From Roseovarius marisflavi (GTDB taxonomy: Bacteria > Pseudomonadota > Alphaproteobacteria > Rhodobacterales > Rhodobacteraceae), in the NCBI RefSeq assembly GCF_900142625.1, contig NZ_FRBN01000020.1:1-64000 (forward strand): DNA of 64,000 nucleotides, given 5' to 3'. Both the position numbers and the translations under genes were made by a program. Below the pieces are notes generated by a model that saw only the letters and a list, made by a program, of their open reading frames with translations, had not been told where the DNA came from and did no database searches. Shown here one piece after another: positions 1 through 8,645 of this stretch (position 1 is the first letter of the stretch; the number at the start of each line of letters is the position of its first letter).

Positions 1-1
1 C

Positions 2-64
2 CCCGAGATCATCGAAGGGATTGAATTCAAGGACGGGATCAAGCAACTTAAAACCGCCGCCTGA
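2..64 (+). CDS. 3' end of an unidentified gene (partial)
   Basis: An open frame runs in from the left edge and ends at the TGA at 62-64. It gives a 20-residue C-terminus ending in Lys-Thr-Ala-Ala. The stretch is hydrophilic and charged, like the tail of a soluble protein. Too little is present to assign a family. It is the only candidate for coding at the left edge. Positions 65-338 beyond it hold no gene that I can support. Confidence 0.4.
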   Translation, partial: PEIIEGIEFKDGIKQLKTAA

Positions 65-338
65 TCACGCCGTCACCAACTTTCGGGCATAGCTCTGGGG
101 GCGCCCGACTGGGTTGTCTGGTGCGTTCGATTGAGCGCCTTTCTTTTCAAAGGCGAGGTTCGCGTCTTTTCCGCAGAGGAATTGCAGGATGCATGGCACT
201 GGCTGAGAGGATGAGTCACCCTGTCTGCGGCTACACCGGCATTGGTGTCCAGGGCCGGTTTTTCGGTCACGGTTTTCATCAGGCTTGAGGCATTGATCTC
301 AGGGATGGGCCCCGATGGGGCAAGCCGCCTGCACAGGT

Positions 339-1205
339 CTAATGCATCATCAGCAAGGGCATGGACGCATTCCTGATGACATGACGCGTCACACCTCCGA
401 ACAGGGCCTCGGAATATCGAAACCGGCCATAGCCGCCCATGACGATTAGTCCGCACTGGTGGTCTTGCGCCGCCGTTAGCAGCGCATCGGTTATGGACCC
501 AAGCCCACGCTTGCGAATTTCGATTTTCGAGCGAATGCCATGCCAGGCCAGCCGGGCGGCGACATCCTCAAGGTCGGGCGGCTCATCGTCGGGTTCCTCG
601 ATATGAAGAATGACGGCTTCGTCGGGTATTTGCTCTGTTGCGAGCCAGGCGGATAGCGCCCGGACACAGGCCGTTCCACCATCCCATGCGATGAGCGGGC
701 GGTCGAAGATCTTCTCCACTCTGGCGTTTGGAGTGAACAGGACAGGGCTGCCGGATCCGAGCAGCGTTGAGCGAACAATCCCGCCGAAGATCGAGTCAGA
801 TTGCATCGTTTCACAGCCAAGAATGGCAAGGTCCGCGTTGCGTGCGGCGGCTGGATAGACCGACAATGCCTCTCCCTTGATTTCCCGCCAATGCGCCGAA
901 GGTTCAGACGTTCCCCGCGGCTTTTGGGATCTGCGCATGTTGGTTTTCCGGCAGACGTAATCGAAATGATGGTGCGATTGCAGGGCGGCCGCCTCGCCAA
1001 GCTCATCTATGCGCTCGCGGATATCAGCCGCAATGCGATCCGAGGGCAGCATTCCGGTGTAAACCTGACGTGTCTCAGGGTCGGGGCGTATGAAGAGGAC
1101 TTCGAGATGCGCGGATAGGGTTTGCGCAACGGAAATCGCGCTTTCAAGGCTCTGGTTTTCGTCCTGGCCCGAGCCAAGCGGCATGACGATTGTCCTGATT
1201 CCCAT
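339..1205 (-). CDS. Tandem-domain universal stress protein
   Basis: The 288-residue protein has two UspA-type folds. The first runs from MGIRTIVMPLG to about residue 150, and the second covers roughly 160-288. The second domain ends with the glycine-rich nucleotide-binding segment (GGYGRFRYSEALFGG) followed by the usual MPLL strand. UspA proteins are cytoplasmic stress and hypoxia survival factors, and tandem forms are common in alphaproteobacteria. I chose the start at 1205 because MGIRTIVMPL begins the first beta strand; an in-frame ATG at 1238 is possible but weakly supported. The gene diverges from the HlyD operon, with an FNR/FixK-type box (1301-1314) between them. The last 62 bases recur at 21772-21833. 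Confidence 0.87.
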   Translation of the reverse strand: MGIRTIVMPLGSGQDENQSLESAISVAQTLSAHLEVLFIRPDPETRQVYTGMLPSDRIAADIRERIDELGEAAALQSHHHFDYVCRKTNMRRSQKPRGTSEPSAHWREIKGEALSVYPAAARNADLAILGCETMQSDSIFGGIVRSTLLGSGSPVLFTPNARVEKIFDRPLIAWDGGTACVRALSAWLATEQIPDEAVILHIEEPDDEPPDLEDVAARLAWHGIRSKIEIRKRGLGSITDALLTAAQDHQCGLIVMGGYGRFRYSEALFGGVTRHVIRNASMPLLMMH

Positions 1206-1300
1206 CTCTGTCTCTTCGTCGTCCTTGTTAAGGCTCATCGTCTTGCAGACGGATTTGCGTCCTCGGTGCCCGCACCATTGCAGCAAGAGCCGAAAGGGAA

Positions 1301-1314
1301 TTGAGCGATATCAA
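1301..1314. promoter_or_regulatory. FNR/FixK-type box between uspA and HlyD operon
   Basis: TTGAG-CGAT-ATCAA matches the family palindrome TTGAT-N4-ATCAA except at one position. It lies 49 bases before the HlyD start and 96 bases before the divergent UspA start, so it could serve either or both. Confidence 0.6.
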
Positions 1315-1362
1315 TCGTCAAGCTCCCGTCTGGTGGTCTATTGCAGGAAAAAGGCGACGCTC

Positions 1363-2316
1363 GTGACCGCTTTCATTTGCACCATTCCAGTATTGGCGGG
1401 TTTGTGGGCGGCTTGTGCCATGCCAGAGCCCGTTGCGACCGGCTATGTGGAAGGCGAATTCGCTCTGATGGCACCCGTGGCCATCGCGCAAGTCGACGAC
1501 CTGTCTGTCCGTCGGGGGCAAAGGGTGACCGGCAAGACGGTCCTCGCCAGAATGGAGCGCCGCGATGCCGAAATCACGCTGGCAAAGGCGAAATCGGCTG
1601 TGGCGCAGGCAGAAAGTGTACTTGCTGACCTTAAGGCGGCCCGGCGCGACGAGGAAATCCGCGCAATCCAAGCAGAGCTGGCCTCTGCACGAGCGCAGGC
1701 GCGCGAGGCCGCAAAAGAAGCAACGCGGCTGAACGAGTTACTGCGCCGTGGGGCCGTCCCGCAAACCCAGGTGGACGTTGCCGAGACCCGCTTAAGCGTT
1801 GCCGAGGCCCGCGTCGCGGAGGTCGAGGCCAATCTCGCGGTCGCACATCTTCCCGCGCGCGAACAACAGATCGCAGCCGCAGGGGCCGCTCTAGCCGTGG
1901 CAATGACCAATCACGACATGGCCGAGTGGCAATTGGAGCAACGAGATATTGTCGCGCCCTCTGATGGCACCGTCACAGAGATATTCCGCAGGCGCGGCGA
2001 AATTGCTGGCCCACAGGCACCGGTCCTTTCGTTCCTGCCAGATGGCGCGGTCATTTTGCGGGTCTACGTGCCCGAGGAAAATATAGCTGAACTCGCTGTG
2101 GGCTCTGTTTTTGCAGTGACCTGTGACGGCTGCCCGCCGGAAACATCGGCCACCGTCACCTATATATCCCAAGAGCCTGAGTTCACGCCGCCTGTCATCT
2201 ATTCGGTCGAGAGCCGTCAAAAGCTCGTCTACCTTGTTGAGGCACGGCCAGACCCGGACACTGCACTACTCAAGCCGGGCCAGATTGTGGATGTCCGACT
2301 GGCGGGTCAGCGGTGA
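1363..2316 (+). CDS. HlyD/YbhG-type periplasmic adaptor subunit
   Basis: The protein is a membrane-fusion adaptor that would bridge the inner-membrane ABC exporter encoded next to an outer-membrane channel. A hydrophobic N-terminal segment (about residues 3-20) is followed by a biotinyl-lipoyl half (VDDLSVRRGQRV), a long Ala/Glu/Arg coiled-coil hairpin (about 65-185), the second lipoyl half (IVAPSDGTVTEIF) and a beta-barrel region. The frame is open further upstream, but a GTG at 1363 with AGGAAAAAGG eight bases before it fits the signal anchor and gives 317 residues. Its stop overlaps the GTG start of the ATPase gene, which indicates translational coupling. Confidence 0.83.
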   Translation: MTAFICTIPVLAGLWAACAMPEPVATGYVEGEFALMAPVAIAQVDDLSVRRGQRVTGKTVLARMERRDAEITLAKAKSAVAQAESVLADLKAARRDEEIRAIQAELASARAQAREAAKEATRLNELLRRGAVPQTQVDVAETRLSVAEARVAEVEANLAVAHLPAREQQIAAAGAALAVAMTNHDMAEWQLEQRDIVAPSDGTVTEIFRRRGEIAGPQAPVLSFLPDGAVILRVYVPEENIAELAVGSVFAVTCDGCPPETSATVTYISQEPEFTPPVIYSVESRQKLVYLVEARPDPDTALLKPGQIVDVRLAGQR

Positions 2317-3236
2317 GTTCGCTCGCGATTGAGGTTCAGGGGCTCGTCAAGCGGTTCGGCGACCGAACGGCGGTCGATCATGTTTCGATGCGCGTCGAAA
2401 GCGGCGAGATCGCCGGGTTTCTCGGGCCAAACGGGTCCGGCAAGACAACCACCATGCGCGTGATCTGCGGGTTGCTGACGCCCGACGAGGGACGCGGAAC
2501 AGTCCTTGGTCTGGACATCCGCCGGGACAGTGAGCGACTGAAACGCGAAATCGGCTACATGACCCAAAGGTTTTCGCTCTATGAAGACCTGACAGTCGAG
2601 GAAAACCTGCGCTTTGTTGCGGGGCTTTATGGTATTCACTCCATCACCGCGCGCGTGCAGGAGCAGTTGGAGGCGCTCGGTCTTACCGAGCGCCGGAACC
2701 AGTTGGCAGGCACTCTTTCGGGCGGCTGGAAGCAGCGTCTCGCGCTCTCTGCCTGTGTGATGCACCGCCCCAAGGTGCTCTTGCTGGACGAGCCGACAGC
2801 GGGGGTCGATCCCAAGGCGCGCCGTGCGTTCTGGCGCGAAATTCATCGCTTGTCGCTTGAGGGAATGACTGTTCTGGTCTCAACGCATTACATGGACGAG
2901 GCGGAGCGTTGCCATCGAATTAACTATATTTCGCTTGGCAAGCTCATCGTGAGCGGAACCGTCGAAGAGGTCATCGCGCGCGCGGCGCTGACTACCTATC
3001 TTGTGAAGGGCGGCCGGATTGAAGAGGCGGAAAACCTGCTGCGCGCCCATCCGGATGTGGATCAGGTCGCGCCATTCGGCGCCACGCTGCATGTGGTTGG
3101 GCGGGACGCGCAAAAACTGAATACCGCCGTGATGGCCGTGGCGTCCGCGACCGGCAGCCGCGCGGAACGGTCCGAGACGAGCCTGGAAGACGCGTTCATT
3201 CGCTTCATCGGCGGGACAGGCGATACGCAGGCATGA
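2313..3236 (+). CDS. ABC transporter ATP-binding protein (ABC-2/drug export type)
   Basis: This 307-residue ATPase should power the ABC-2 permease encoded next. It shows Walker A (GPNGSGKTT), Q-loop (MTQRFSLYEDLT), signature LSGGWKQR, Walker B (VLLLDEPTAGVD) and the H-loop (VSTHYMDEA). These are the marks of the YbhF/CcmA-like drug and lipid exporter group. The E. coli YbhF homologue carries two ATPase domains, whereas this one has a single domain. The GTG start overlaps the HlyD stop (GTGA), and the stop overlaps the permease start (ATGA), so the three genes form one coupled operon. The substrate cannot be read from the sequence. Confidence 0.92.
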   Translation: MSSLAIEVQGLVKRFGDRTAVDHVSMRVESGEIAGFLGPNGSGKTTTMRVICGLLTPDEGRGTVLGLDIRRDSERLKREIGYMTQRFSLYEDLTVEENLRFVAGLYGIHSITARVQEQLEALGLTERRNQLAGTLSGGWKQRLALSACVMHRPKVLLLDEPTAGVDPKARRAFWREIHRLSLEGMTVLVSTHYMDEAERCHRINYISLGKLIVSGTVEEVIARAALTTYLVKGGRIEEAENLLRAHPDVDQVAPFGATLHVVGRDAQKLNTAVMAVASATGSRAERSETSLEDAFIRFIGGTGDTQA

Positions 3237-4369
3237 CCATGAGCTTTTCTCTCTCTCGACTGCGTTCGATCCTGCGCAAGGAAGCGATTCAGATGCGCCG
3301 CGACCGGGTGACATTTGCGATGATGCTCGGTATCCCGCTCATGCTTCTGATTCTCTTTGGTTTCGCGATCAACACCGACCCCAAGCGGCTATCGGCCGCG
3401 CTCGTCAGTCCGGCACAGGACCGCTATACCCGCGCCATCGTCACGGCTCTGGAATTGACCGGATATTACAGGTTCACCTATCCGAATGCGACCGCAAGCG
3501 AAGCTGAAAGGCTGATCGCGCGCGGGGAGGTCTATTTTGTCGTGACCATTCCTTCGGATTTCGGCAGCCGGGTCGAGAGGGGAGACACGCCGCGGATCTT
3601 GATCGAGGCGGATGCCACTGACCCGGCGGTTGCATCCGGCGCGATATCGACGCTGCGAACGGTCGCCGCCCAAGCGCTTTTACACGAACGCGATGCCGAG
3701 AACCAGGCGGCAGAAGCCGCGCGCGGCAGCCTTCAGGTCATTGTTCATCGCCGCTACAACCCCGAAGGCATCACGCAGTACAATATCGTGCCCGGATTGC
3801 TTGGTGTCATCTTGCAGATGACGATGGTCATGATGACCTCGATCGCGCTGACACGCGAGATTGAGCGGGGCACCATGGAAAACTTGCTCGCCATGCCGAC
3901 AACGCCGCTCGAGATCATGTTGGGCAAGATCCTGCCTTTCTTCGGCGTTGGTGCAGTACAGGTTCTTGTGATCCTGTTTGCCGCAAAGGTTCTCTTCGGC
4001 GTGCCCTTTATCGGCTCGTTCGGCCTGCTTCTTGCCGGGATTCTCATTTTCGTGCTGGCAATGGTGTTGATCGGCTACACGATTTCGACGTTTTCGCGCA
4101 CCCAGATGCAGGCAATGCAGCTGGCCTTCTTTTTCTTCCTTCCTTCGATCCTTCTGTCCGGGTTCATGTTTCCGTTTGGCGGCATGCCACGGTGGGCACA
4201 GCTATTGGGCGAAGTCTTGCCGCTGACCCATTTCCTGCGTCTGGTCCGCGCAATCATGCTGAAGGGCGCGCAGGCCCCGGATGTCGCGAGACCGATCCTT
4301 GCACTGGTTGTAATCGTCCTGGCCTACGCGGTGGTCGCACTCTTGCGCTTCCGGCGAACGCTTGATTGA
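3233..4369 (+). CDS. ABC-2 type permease
   Basis: The 378-residue inner-membrane permease has one N-terminal transmembrane helix (about residues 26-46), a large extracytoplasmic domain (about 50-180) and five further helices in the C-terminal half. This is the classic ABC-2/YhhJ-YbhS layout. The motif IERGTMENLLAMPTTPLEIMLGKI lies between the first and second helices of the C-terminal block and is typical of the family. Related operons often carry two permeases; here only one follows the ATPase, so the transporter is probably a homodimer. ATGA coupling to the ATPase supports one functional unit with the adaptor. Confidence 0.9.
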   Translation: MTMSFSLSRLRSILRKEAIQMRRDRVTFAMMLGIPLMLLILFGFAINTDPKRLSAALVSPAQDRYTRAIVTALELTGYYRFTYPNATASEAERLIARGEVYFVVTIPSDFGSRVERGDTPRILIEADATDPAVASGAISTLRTVAAQALLHERDAENQAAEAARGSLQVIVHRRYNPEGITQYNIVPGLLGVILQMTMVMMTSIALTREIERGTMENLLAMPTTPLEIMLGKILPFFGVGAVQVLVILFAAKVLFGVPFIGSFGLLLAGILIFVLAMVLIGYTISTFSRTQMQAMQLAFFFFLPSILLSGFMFPFGGMPRWAQLLGEVLPLTHFLRLVRAIMLKGAQAPDVARPILALVVIVLAYAVVALLRFRRTLD

Positions 4370-4620
4370 CGGTTTTTGACCGAAAACCGCGGCCCCGCCT
4401 GTTGAGCGAGAACGACCAAAGCCAAATGGCTTTTTCCAAGTCGGCAGGGCCCCAGGAAATGGGCGAGATTCATCGGCGTATCTGTCAGCGCTCTTGGATA
4501 TGGGCGCGCCGTCTGAAAAAATCGGTGAGGGCGAAGGTAGGGGGCTGGCAACATTGACGCGGCCTGCGGTCAAGGAAGAGCTTGATCCTGAGTGGCCCCT
4601 GGCAAAGAAGGAAGAGAGCG

Positions 4621-4941
4621 ATGATAAGAAATTTTGGTGACCACGCAGCGAACGAGCGCACTTTTCTGGCATGGGTTCGAACGGCTGTCTCCATTGTTGG
4701 TTTCGGGCTGGTGGTCGCACGGGTCGGCCCACCGCAAAACACGTACTGGTCAGAGATGGCCTTGCTGATCTCCGGCGCCGTCGTGGTTGTAGTTGCGTAT
4801 TTGCGAAAACGCGCTCTGCGAAAACGTATCGCGCAGGTGCAGGAAGCCGACGGCGACACAATTCCGGCTGATACGCTTTTGCTGCTTATGGTCGTCGCCA
4901 TGTTTGCGTCACTTGCATTTTTTGCGGTCAACGTGTCCTAG
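4621..4941 (+). CDS. DUF202 (YidH-like) membrane protein
   Basis: The 106-residue protein carries the family hallmark near its N-terminus ([15 protein letters not shown]) followed by three hydrophobic helices. DUF202 proteins are small inner-membrane proteins of unknown biochemical role. I chose ATG 4621 because it has an AAGGAAGAG ribosome site and begins directly before the conserved motif. It is 250 bases downstream of the ABC permease and may have its own promoter; the intervening sequence shows no clear gene. Positions 4942-5227 downstream are also empty. Confidence 0.85.
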   Translation: MIRNFGDHAANERTFLAWVRTAVSIVGFGLVVARVGPPQNTYWSEMALLISGAVVVVVAYLRKRALRKRIAQVQEADGDTIPADTLLLLMVVAMFASLAFFAVNVS

Positions 4942-5227
4942 AAGTCTGCCGATGTTTTGCGGCGAACGGACAAGTCTCTGACGCTCTTGTAATCCGGACA
5001 GACCTGCGGGACAGTTTTGCGATCCCCTCAGCCAGTCTCCGAGAGCTTCATGCGGCCTGGCGATGTTGGAAAATCGCCCCCCCGTTTGTTCAGCTTTGCT
5101 TGTGGAGTGTGTAATCCCTCTGACCTCGGCGTGATTGACGGGTCCAAAGGTGCACATTTCATGGGATCGGCTCATCCAAGCCCTGCGAGATCCAGAATGC
5201 TGTCCCAAGGCGCGTCTCAAACAGGCA

Positions 5228-6415
5228 TTAGTCCAATATCTCAAGTGCCAGGGCGATCCCCTGACCCCCGCCGATGCACAGTGTGACGATGCCCCGTTTC
5301 AACCCATCCCGCGCCATTGAATAAACCAGCCGCGTCGTCAAAACAGCGCCGGTGGCGCCAATTGGATGTCCCTGCGCAATCGCACCCCCTTCAACATTGA
5401 CAATATCTTCAGGCAGGCCAAGTTCCTTCATCACGGCGAGCGCGATAGCGGCAAAGGCCTCGTTGATTTCAAACCGTTGGACATCACCAATCGCCCATCC
5501 GGCGCGTTCAAGGGCTTGGTGCACTGCGGGGACCGGCCCCAGACCGAACATGCCGGGCTCAACGGCGCATATTCCGTAACTGACCAGACGGGCCAGTGGC
5601 TCGACGCCCCGTGTCTCGGCCCAGTCAGCATTTGCAACGATCATCGCCGCAGAGCCGCTGTTCAGACCCGGCGCATTGCCGGCAGTGATCGTGCCGTCCT
5701 TGCGGAATGCGGGCTTGAGGCGGGCCAGGCTTTCCTTCGTGGTATCCGGTCGATTGTGTTCGTCGTTCTGAAATGTCACTGATCCCTTGCGGGTTTTCAG
5801 GACGATCGGCACAATCTCTTTTTCAAAAACACCAGCGGATTGCGCTGCGCCAAACCGCTTTTGGGATCGCAAGGCCCAGGTATCCTGTGCCTCACGCGAT
5901 ATGGCGAACTTGTCCACCAAATCCTCCGTGTGCCAGCCTGAGTGTTCACCCGAAAACGCATCGTTCAGACCATCGCGAAGCATGCTGTCAAAAATCTCGG
6001 CGGTGCCCATGCGGTATCCCCAGCGACCGGCACTCAGAAGATAGGGGGCCATATCCATATTCTCCATGCCGCCCGCCACGGCGCAATTGAGGTGGCCTAG
6101 CCAAATCTCCTGCGCGGCAGAGACAATTGCCTGGGCACCCGACCCGCAAACGCGATTGACGGTCATCGCCGGAACCGAAACCGGCAAACCCGCCGATATT
6201 ACTGCCTGACGTGCTGAATTCATCTTGCAGCCTGCCTGAATGACGTGCCCCATGAATGCGGCCTGCACATCACTCTCCTGCAGCTTTGCCTGCTCCAGGG
6301 TGGCATGGATCGCCAGCCCGGCAAGGTCCGAGGCGGGCATCCGTTTCAGCTTACCACCGAAGGTTCCGATGGGCGTTCGTTTCGGGGCGCAAAGAACGAC
6401 ATGTGTGCGGGACAT
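5228..6415 (-). CDS. Acetyl-CoA C-acetyltransferase (thiolase II)
   Basis: The 395-residue enzyme condenses two acetyl-CoA to acetoacetyl-CoA, or reverses that step. It has the acyl-accepting Cys90 in NRVCGSGAQA, the NEAFAA segment, His350 in GGAIAQGHPIGATGA and the proton-shuttling Cys380 in CIGGGQG. With PHA synthase nearby it is the likely first step of polyhydroxybutyrate synthesis. The ATG at 6415 has GGAAA just upstream; a TTG four codons earlier is less likely. An FNR/FixK-type box (6475-6488) and a TATCCT hexamer 21 bases after it mark a probable oxygen-responsive promoter. Confidence 0.92.
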   Translation of the reverse strand: MSRTHVVLCAPKRTPIGTFGGKLKRMPASDLAGLAIHATLEQAKLQESDVQAAFMGHVIQAGCKMNSARQAVISAGLPVSVPAMTVNRVCGSGAQAIVSAAQEIWLGHLNCAVAGGMENMDMAPYLLSAGRWGYRMGTAEIFDSMLRDGLNDAFSGEHSGWHTEDLVDKFAISREAQDTWALRSQKRFGAAQSAGVFEKEIVPIVLKTRKGSVTFQNDEHNRPDTTKESLARLKPAFRKDGTITAGNAPGLNSGSAAMIVANADWAETRGVEPLARLVSYGICAVEPGMFGLGPVPAVHQALERAGWAIGDVQRFEINEAFAAIALAVMKELGLPEDIVNVEGGAIAQGHPIGATGAVLTTRLVYSMARDGLKRGIVTLCIGGGQGIALALEILD

Positions 6416-6474
6416 TTTCGTTTCCAATCAGGTCTGAGCTTTCTCAAAGGATAGCTCTCGCACAGAGATGGAAG

Positions 6475-6488
6475 TTGACCCGGATCAA
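6475..6488 (-). promoter_or_regulatory. FNR/FixK-type box upstream of thiolase
   Basis: On the minus strand it reads TTGAT-CCGG-GTCAA. A -10-like TATCCT (6453-6448) follows after exactly 21 bases, as expected for a class II activator site centred near -41. The start codon is 60 bases from the box. Confidence 0.75.
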
Positions 6489-6599
6489 TCAGTATGCTCG
6501 CCGATGTCGATCCTGCAGCCTGAGCAATTTGCGCCTCTTGTGGATATTCGCTCAGAGGTAAACGCTGTCAGCGTGTCCGAAATTCGCGGGGTAGCTCAC

Positions 6600-7100
6600 T
6601 TATGGGCCTGCCAGTGTCTCGAACACCCTCTCACGATCCGACAGGACCAGCAAAAGGATCAGATCACCCGGTTGCACCTGGTCAAGTATCACCTTTGCAC
6701 CCTTGGACGGGGAGCTGGCGTGCAGGATGTTTTCGGGTTTGATCCCGGCGGCGATGGCCGACGCCTCGATCAGACCTGGCGTTTCGCTCAAGGCACGACC
6801 GCGCAAATAATCCGCGATTTCTGCGGCAACGATCAGGTCGGGCTGAAACTGCAGCGCCGTCGTAGTTGCTTCATCAATATCCTGATCTGAGCGGTCTCCC
6901 GGTTGGCTCAGCATGAGGAAGCGCCGCGTCGAGGGGAACACCGACAAGGCATCGCACACCGCCGCAATCGAATGGGGGTTATGCGCAAAATCAATGAACA
7001 CGCGCGCGCCATTGTAGCGGAATTCATTGAAGCGGCCGGGGTTGTCGCGAGGATCGGAGACAAAGCCTGTAAGCCCCTCCCGGATAGCGTTGCACCTCAA
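6600..7100 (-). pseudogene. C-terminal fragment of a Mur ligase/cyanophycin synthetase-like protein
   Basis: The frame matches the C-terminal domain of the Mur-ligase superfamily group that includes cyanophycin synthetase. The visible signs are AIREGLTGF, DNPGRFNEF and the conserved FIDFAHNPHS, followed by the LSQPGDRSD segment. The ATP-binding central domain is absent. Upstream of about 7100, recognisable residues (AAQQLEVQ) continue in a different frame and then fade, so the gene is both frameshifted and truncated. It is probably a relic rather than a functional enzyme. It lies between thiolase and acetate kinase without an obvious promoter. Confidence 0.6.
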
Positions 7101-7463
7101 GCTGCTGAGCGGCGTTTAGAACGCAAACGATTTGCTGGGTGACAAGGGCCTGATGAGCGGCACGGGAACTTGTGACGACACTTCCATGGTCTTGCGTCGT
7201 GAAAACAGTCCCCCGGACTGTTTGCCAATCCTTCTCACTTTCTTCAAATCGCTAAAAGCGGAGCTCATCTGGCGCAATCGTTGGGGCACGCGCCGTCAGG
7301 CAGAAGGCGCGATACTCCAGTAAATAAATGGGCTCTATAACGCAGGTCGCCGCCACTCATCGCTGGGGGTGAAAGTCATTTGGCTTTTGAGCGAAAGGCG
7401 GCATGAATGAGTTGAGAGACCCGAACGCAAGCGCGACAGAACCACATCCGACCCTGAATCTTT
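7101..7463. other. Gap between Mur-ligase relic and acetate kinase
   Basis: No intact gene is visible. About 100 bases next to 7101 carry out-of-frame residues of the Mur-ligase relic. The rest shows no box, repeat or clear hairpin that I can defend. Confidence 0.4.
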
Positions 7464-8645
7464 TCATTCAGAGTAATCACGGCAGGCCTTCGCGATAATC
7501 GCTTCCTCGTTGGTCGGGAGGACGAGGACCTTTACGCGGGACTGCTCTGAGCCAATTTGAACCGCATTCTCGGAGTTCGCTTTACCGTCTATCGAAACGC
7601 CCAGCCAATCCAGTCGACCACAGATCAATTGGCGCACCAAAGCAGAGTTTTCTCCGATGCCTGCGGTGAAGACGAGGGCATCAAGCCCACCAATGGATGG
7701 CACGAGGCCTGCGATCAGACTTGCAGCGCGGTAACAGTACAGCTCAATCGCTTCGCGCGCGCGCGGGGCTTTGCTCTCCTGCAGGACATGCATGTTGTTG
7801 CTGATACCCGAGACCCCCAGAAGCCCGGATTTGCGATAGAGCATATCTTCGATTGCGCTGGCATCCATCTTCTTGGCGCGCATCAGATAGAGGATGACGC
7901 CGGGGTCCAGTGTTCCGCATCGGCGCCCCATCACGAGGCCGTCGAGTGCGGTAAAGCCCATGCTGGTCGCCCTGCTTTTCCGTTCCTTCATCGCGCACAG
8001 GCTTGACCCGTTTCCCAAATGCGCGACGATGACCCGTCGATCTGCCAGAGCGCCCAGATGTTGGGGTAAGACGCTTGCAATATAGGCGTAGGACAGACCG
8101 TGGAAGCCGTAGCGGATGACCCCTTCGTCGCTCAGCGCGTGAGGGATGGCAAACAGTTGCGCCAGTCTTTCCTGGGTGCGGTGAAAGCTGGTATCGAAGC
8201 ATGCAATCTGGAGCAAATCCGGTCGCCATTCGGCGACGGCCCGGATCGCCGCCAGATTGTGGGGCTGATGAAGAGGGGCAAGCGGCACAAGGCTTTCGAG
8301 CTCGTCGAGCACGGCCTCGGTCACGCGTGTCGGCCCCTCGAACCTTTCGCCACCATGCACGACGCGGTGGCCCACCGCCACGATCCGGTGACGCCCATGG
8401 TGCTGTGCAAGCCAGGGCAACAGAAGCGCGAGCAGCTTTTCATGATCAAAGGTGTTGTCCAATGTGGCCAGCGCGCCCTTATCGAGCGATCTGCCGTCAG
8501 CAGAACTTACCGAAAATACCGGTTGGCGCCCGATACTCGCAAATTTGCCCGTCATCTCGGCTTGGGCCGAGGGCGTATTGCTGGCAAAGATTGCAAATTT
8601 CAGGCTCGAGGAGCCTGCGTTGAGGGTCAGGACAAGGTCGCTCAT
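7464..8645 (-). CDS. ackA: Acetate/propionate kinase
   Basis: The 393-residue kinase interconverts acetyl phosphate and acetate with ATP gain. The N-terminal LTLNAGSSSLKFAIF motif, the VGHRVVHGG segment, the HLGNGSSLCA phosphate-binding loop and the FTAGIGEN motif are all present at near-standard family length. It starts within the stop of the phosphotransacetylase gene (ATGA), so the two are co-translated. Together they would turn acetyl-CoA into acetate plus ATP when respiration is limited, which fits the low-oxygen theme of the window. Confidence 0.95.
   Translation of the reverse strand: MSDLVLTLNAGSSSLKFAIFASNTPSAQAEMTGKFASIGRQPVFSVSSADGRSLDKGALATLDNTFDHEKLLALLLPWLAQHHGRHRIVAVGHRVVHGGERFEGPTRVTEAVLDELESLVPLAPLHQPHNLAAIRAVAEWRPDLLQIACFDTSFHRTQERLAQLFAIPHALSDEGVIRYGFHGLSYAYIASVLPQHLGALADRRVIVAHLGNGSSLCAMKERKSRATSMGFTALDGLVMGRRCGTLDPGVILYLMRAKKMDASAIEDMLYRKSGLLGVSGISNNMHVLQESKAPRAREAIELYCYRAASLIAGLVPSIGGLDALVFTAGIGENSALVRQLICGRLDWLGVSIDGKANSENAVQIGSEQSRVKVLVLPTNEEAIIAKACRDYSE

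Noticed and set aside
73..456. Minus-strand frame of 127 codons near the left edge
   Set aside because: It overlaps the UspA gene in another frame and has no family similarity or ribosome site; treated as a shadow.
4366..4557. 63-codon frame after the ABC permease
   Set aside because: It begins with TTG inside the permease stop, has no ribosome site and resembles no protein.
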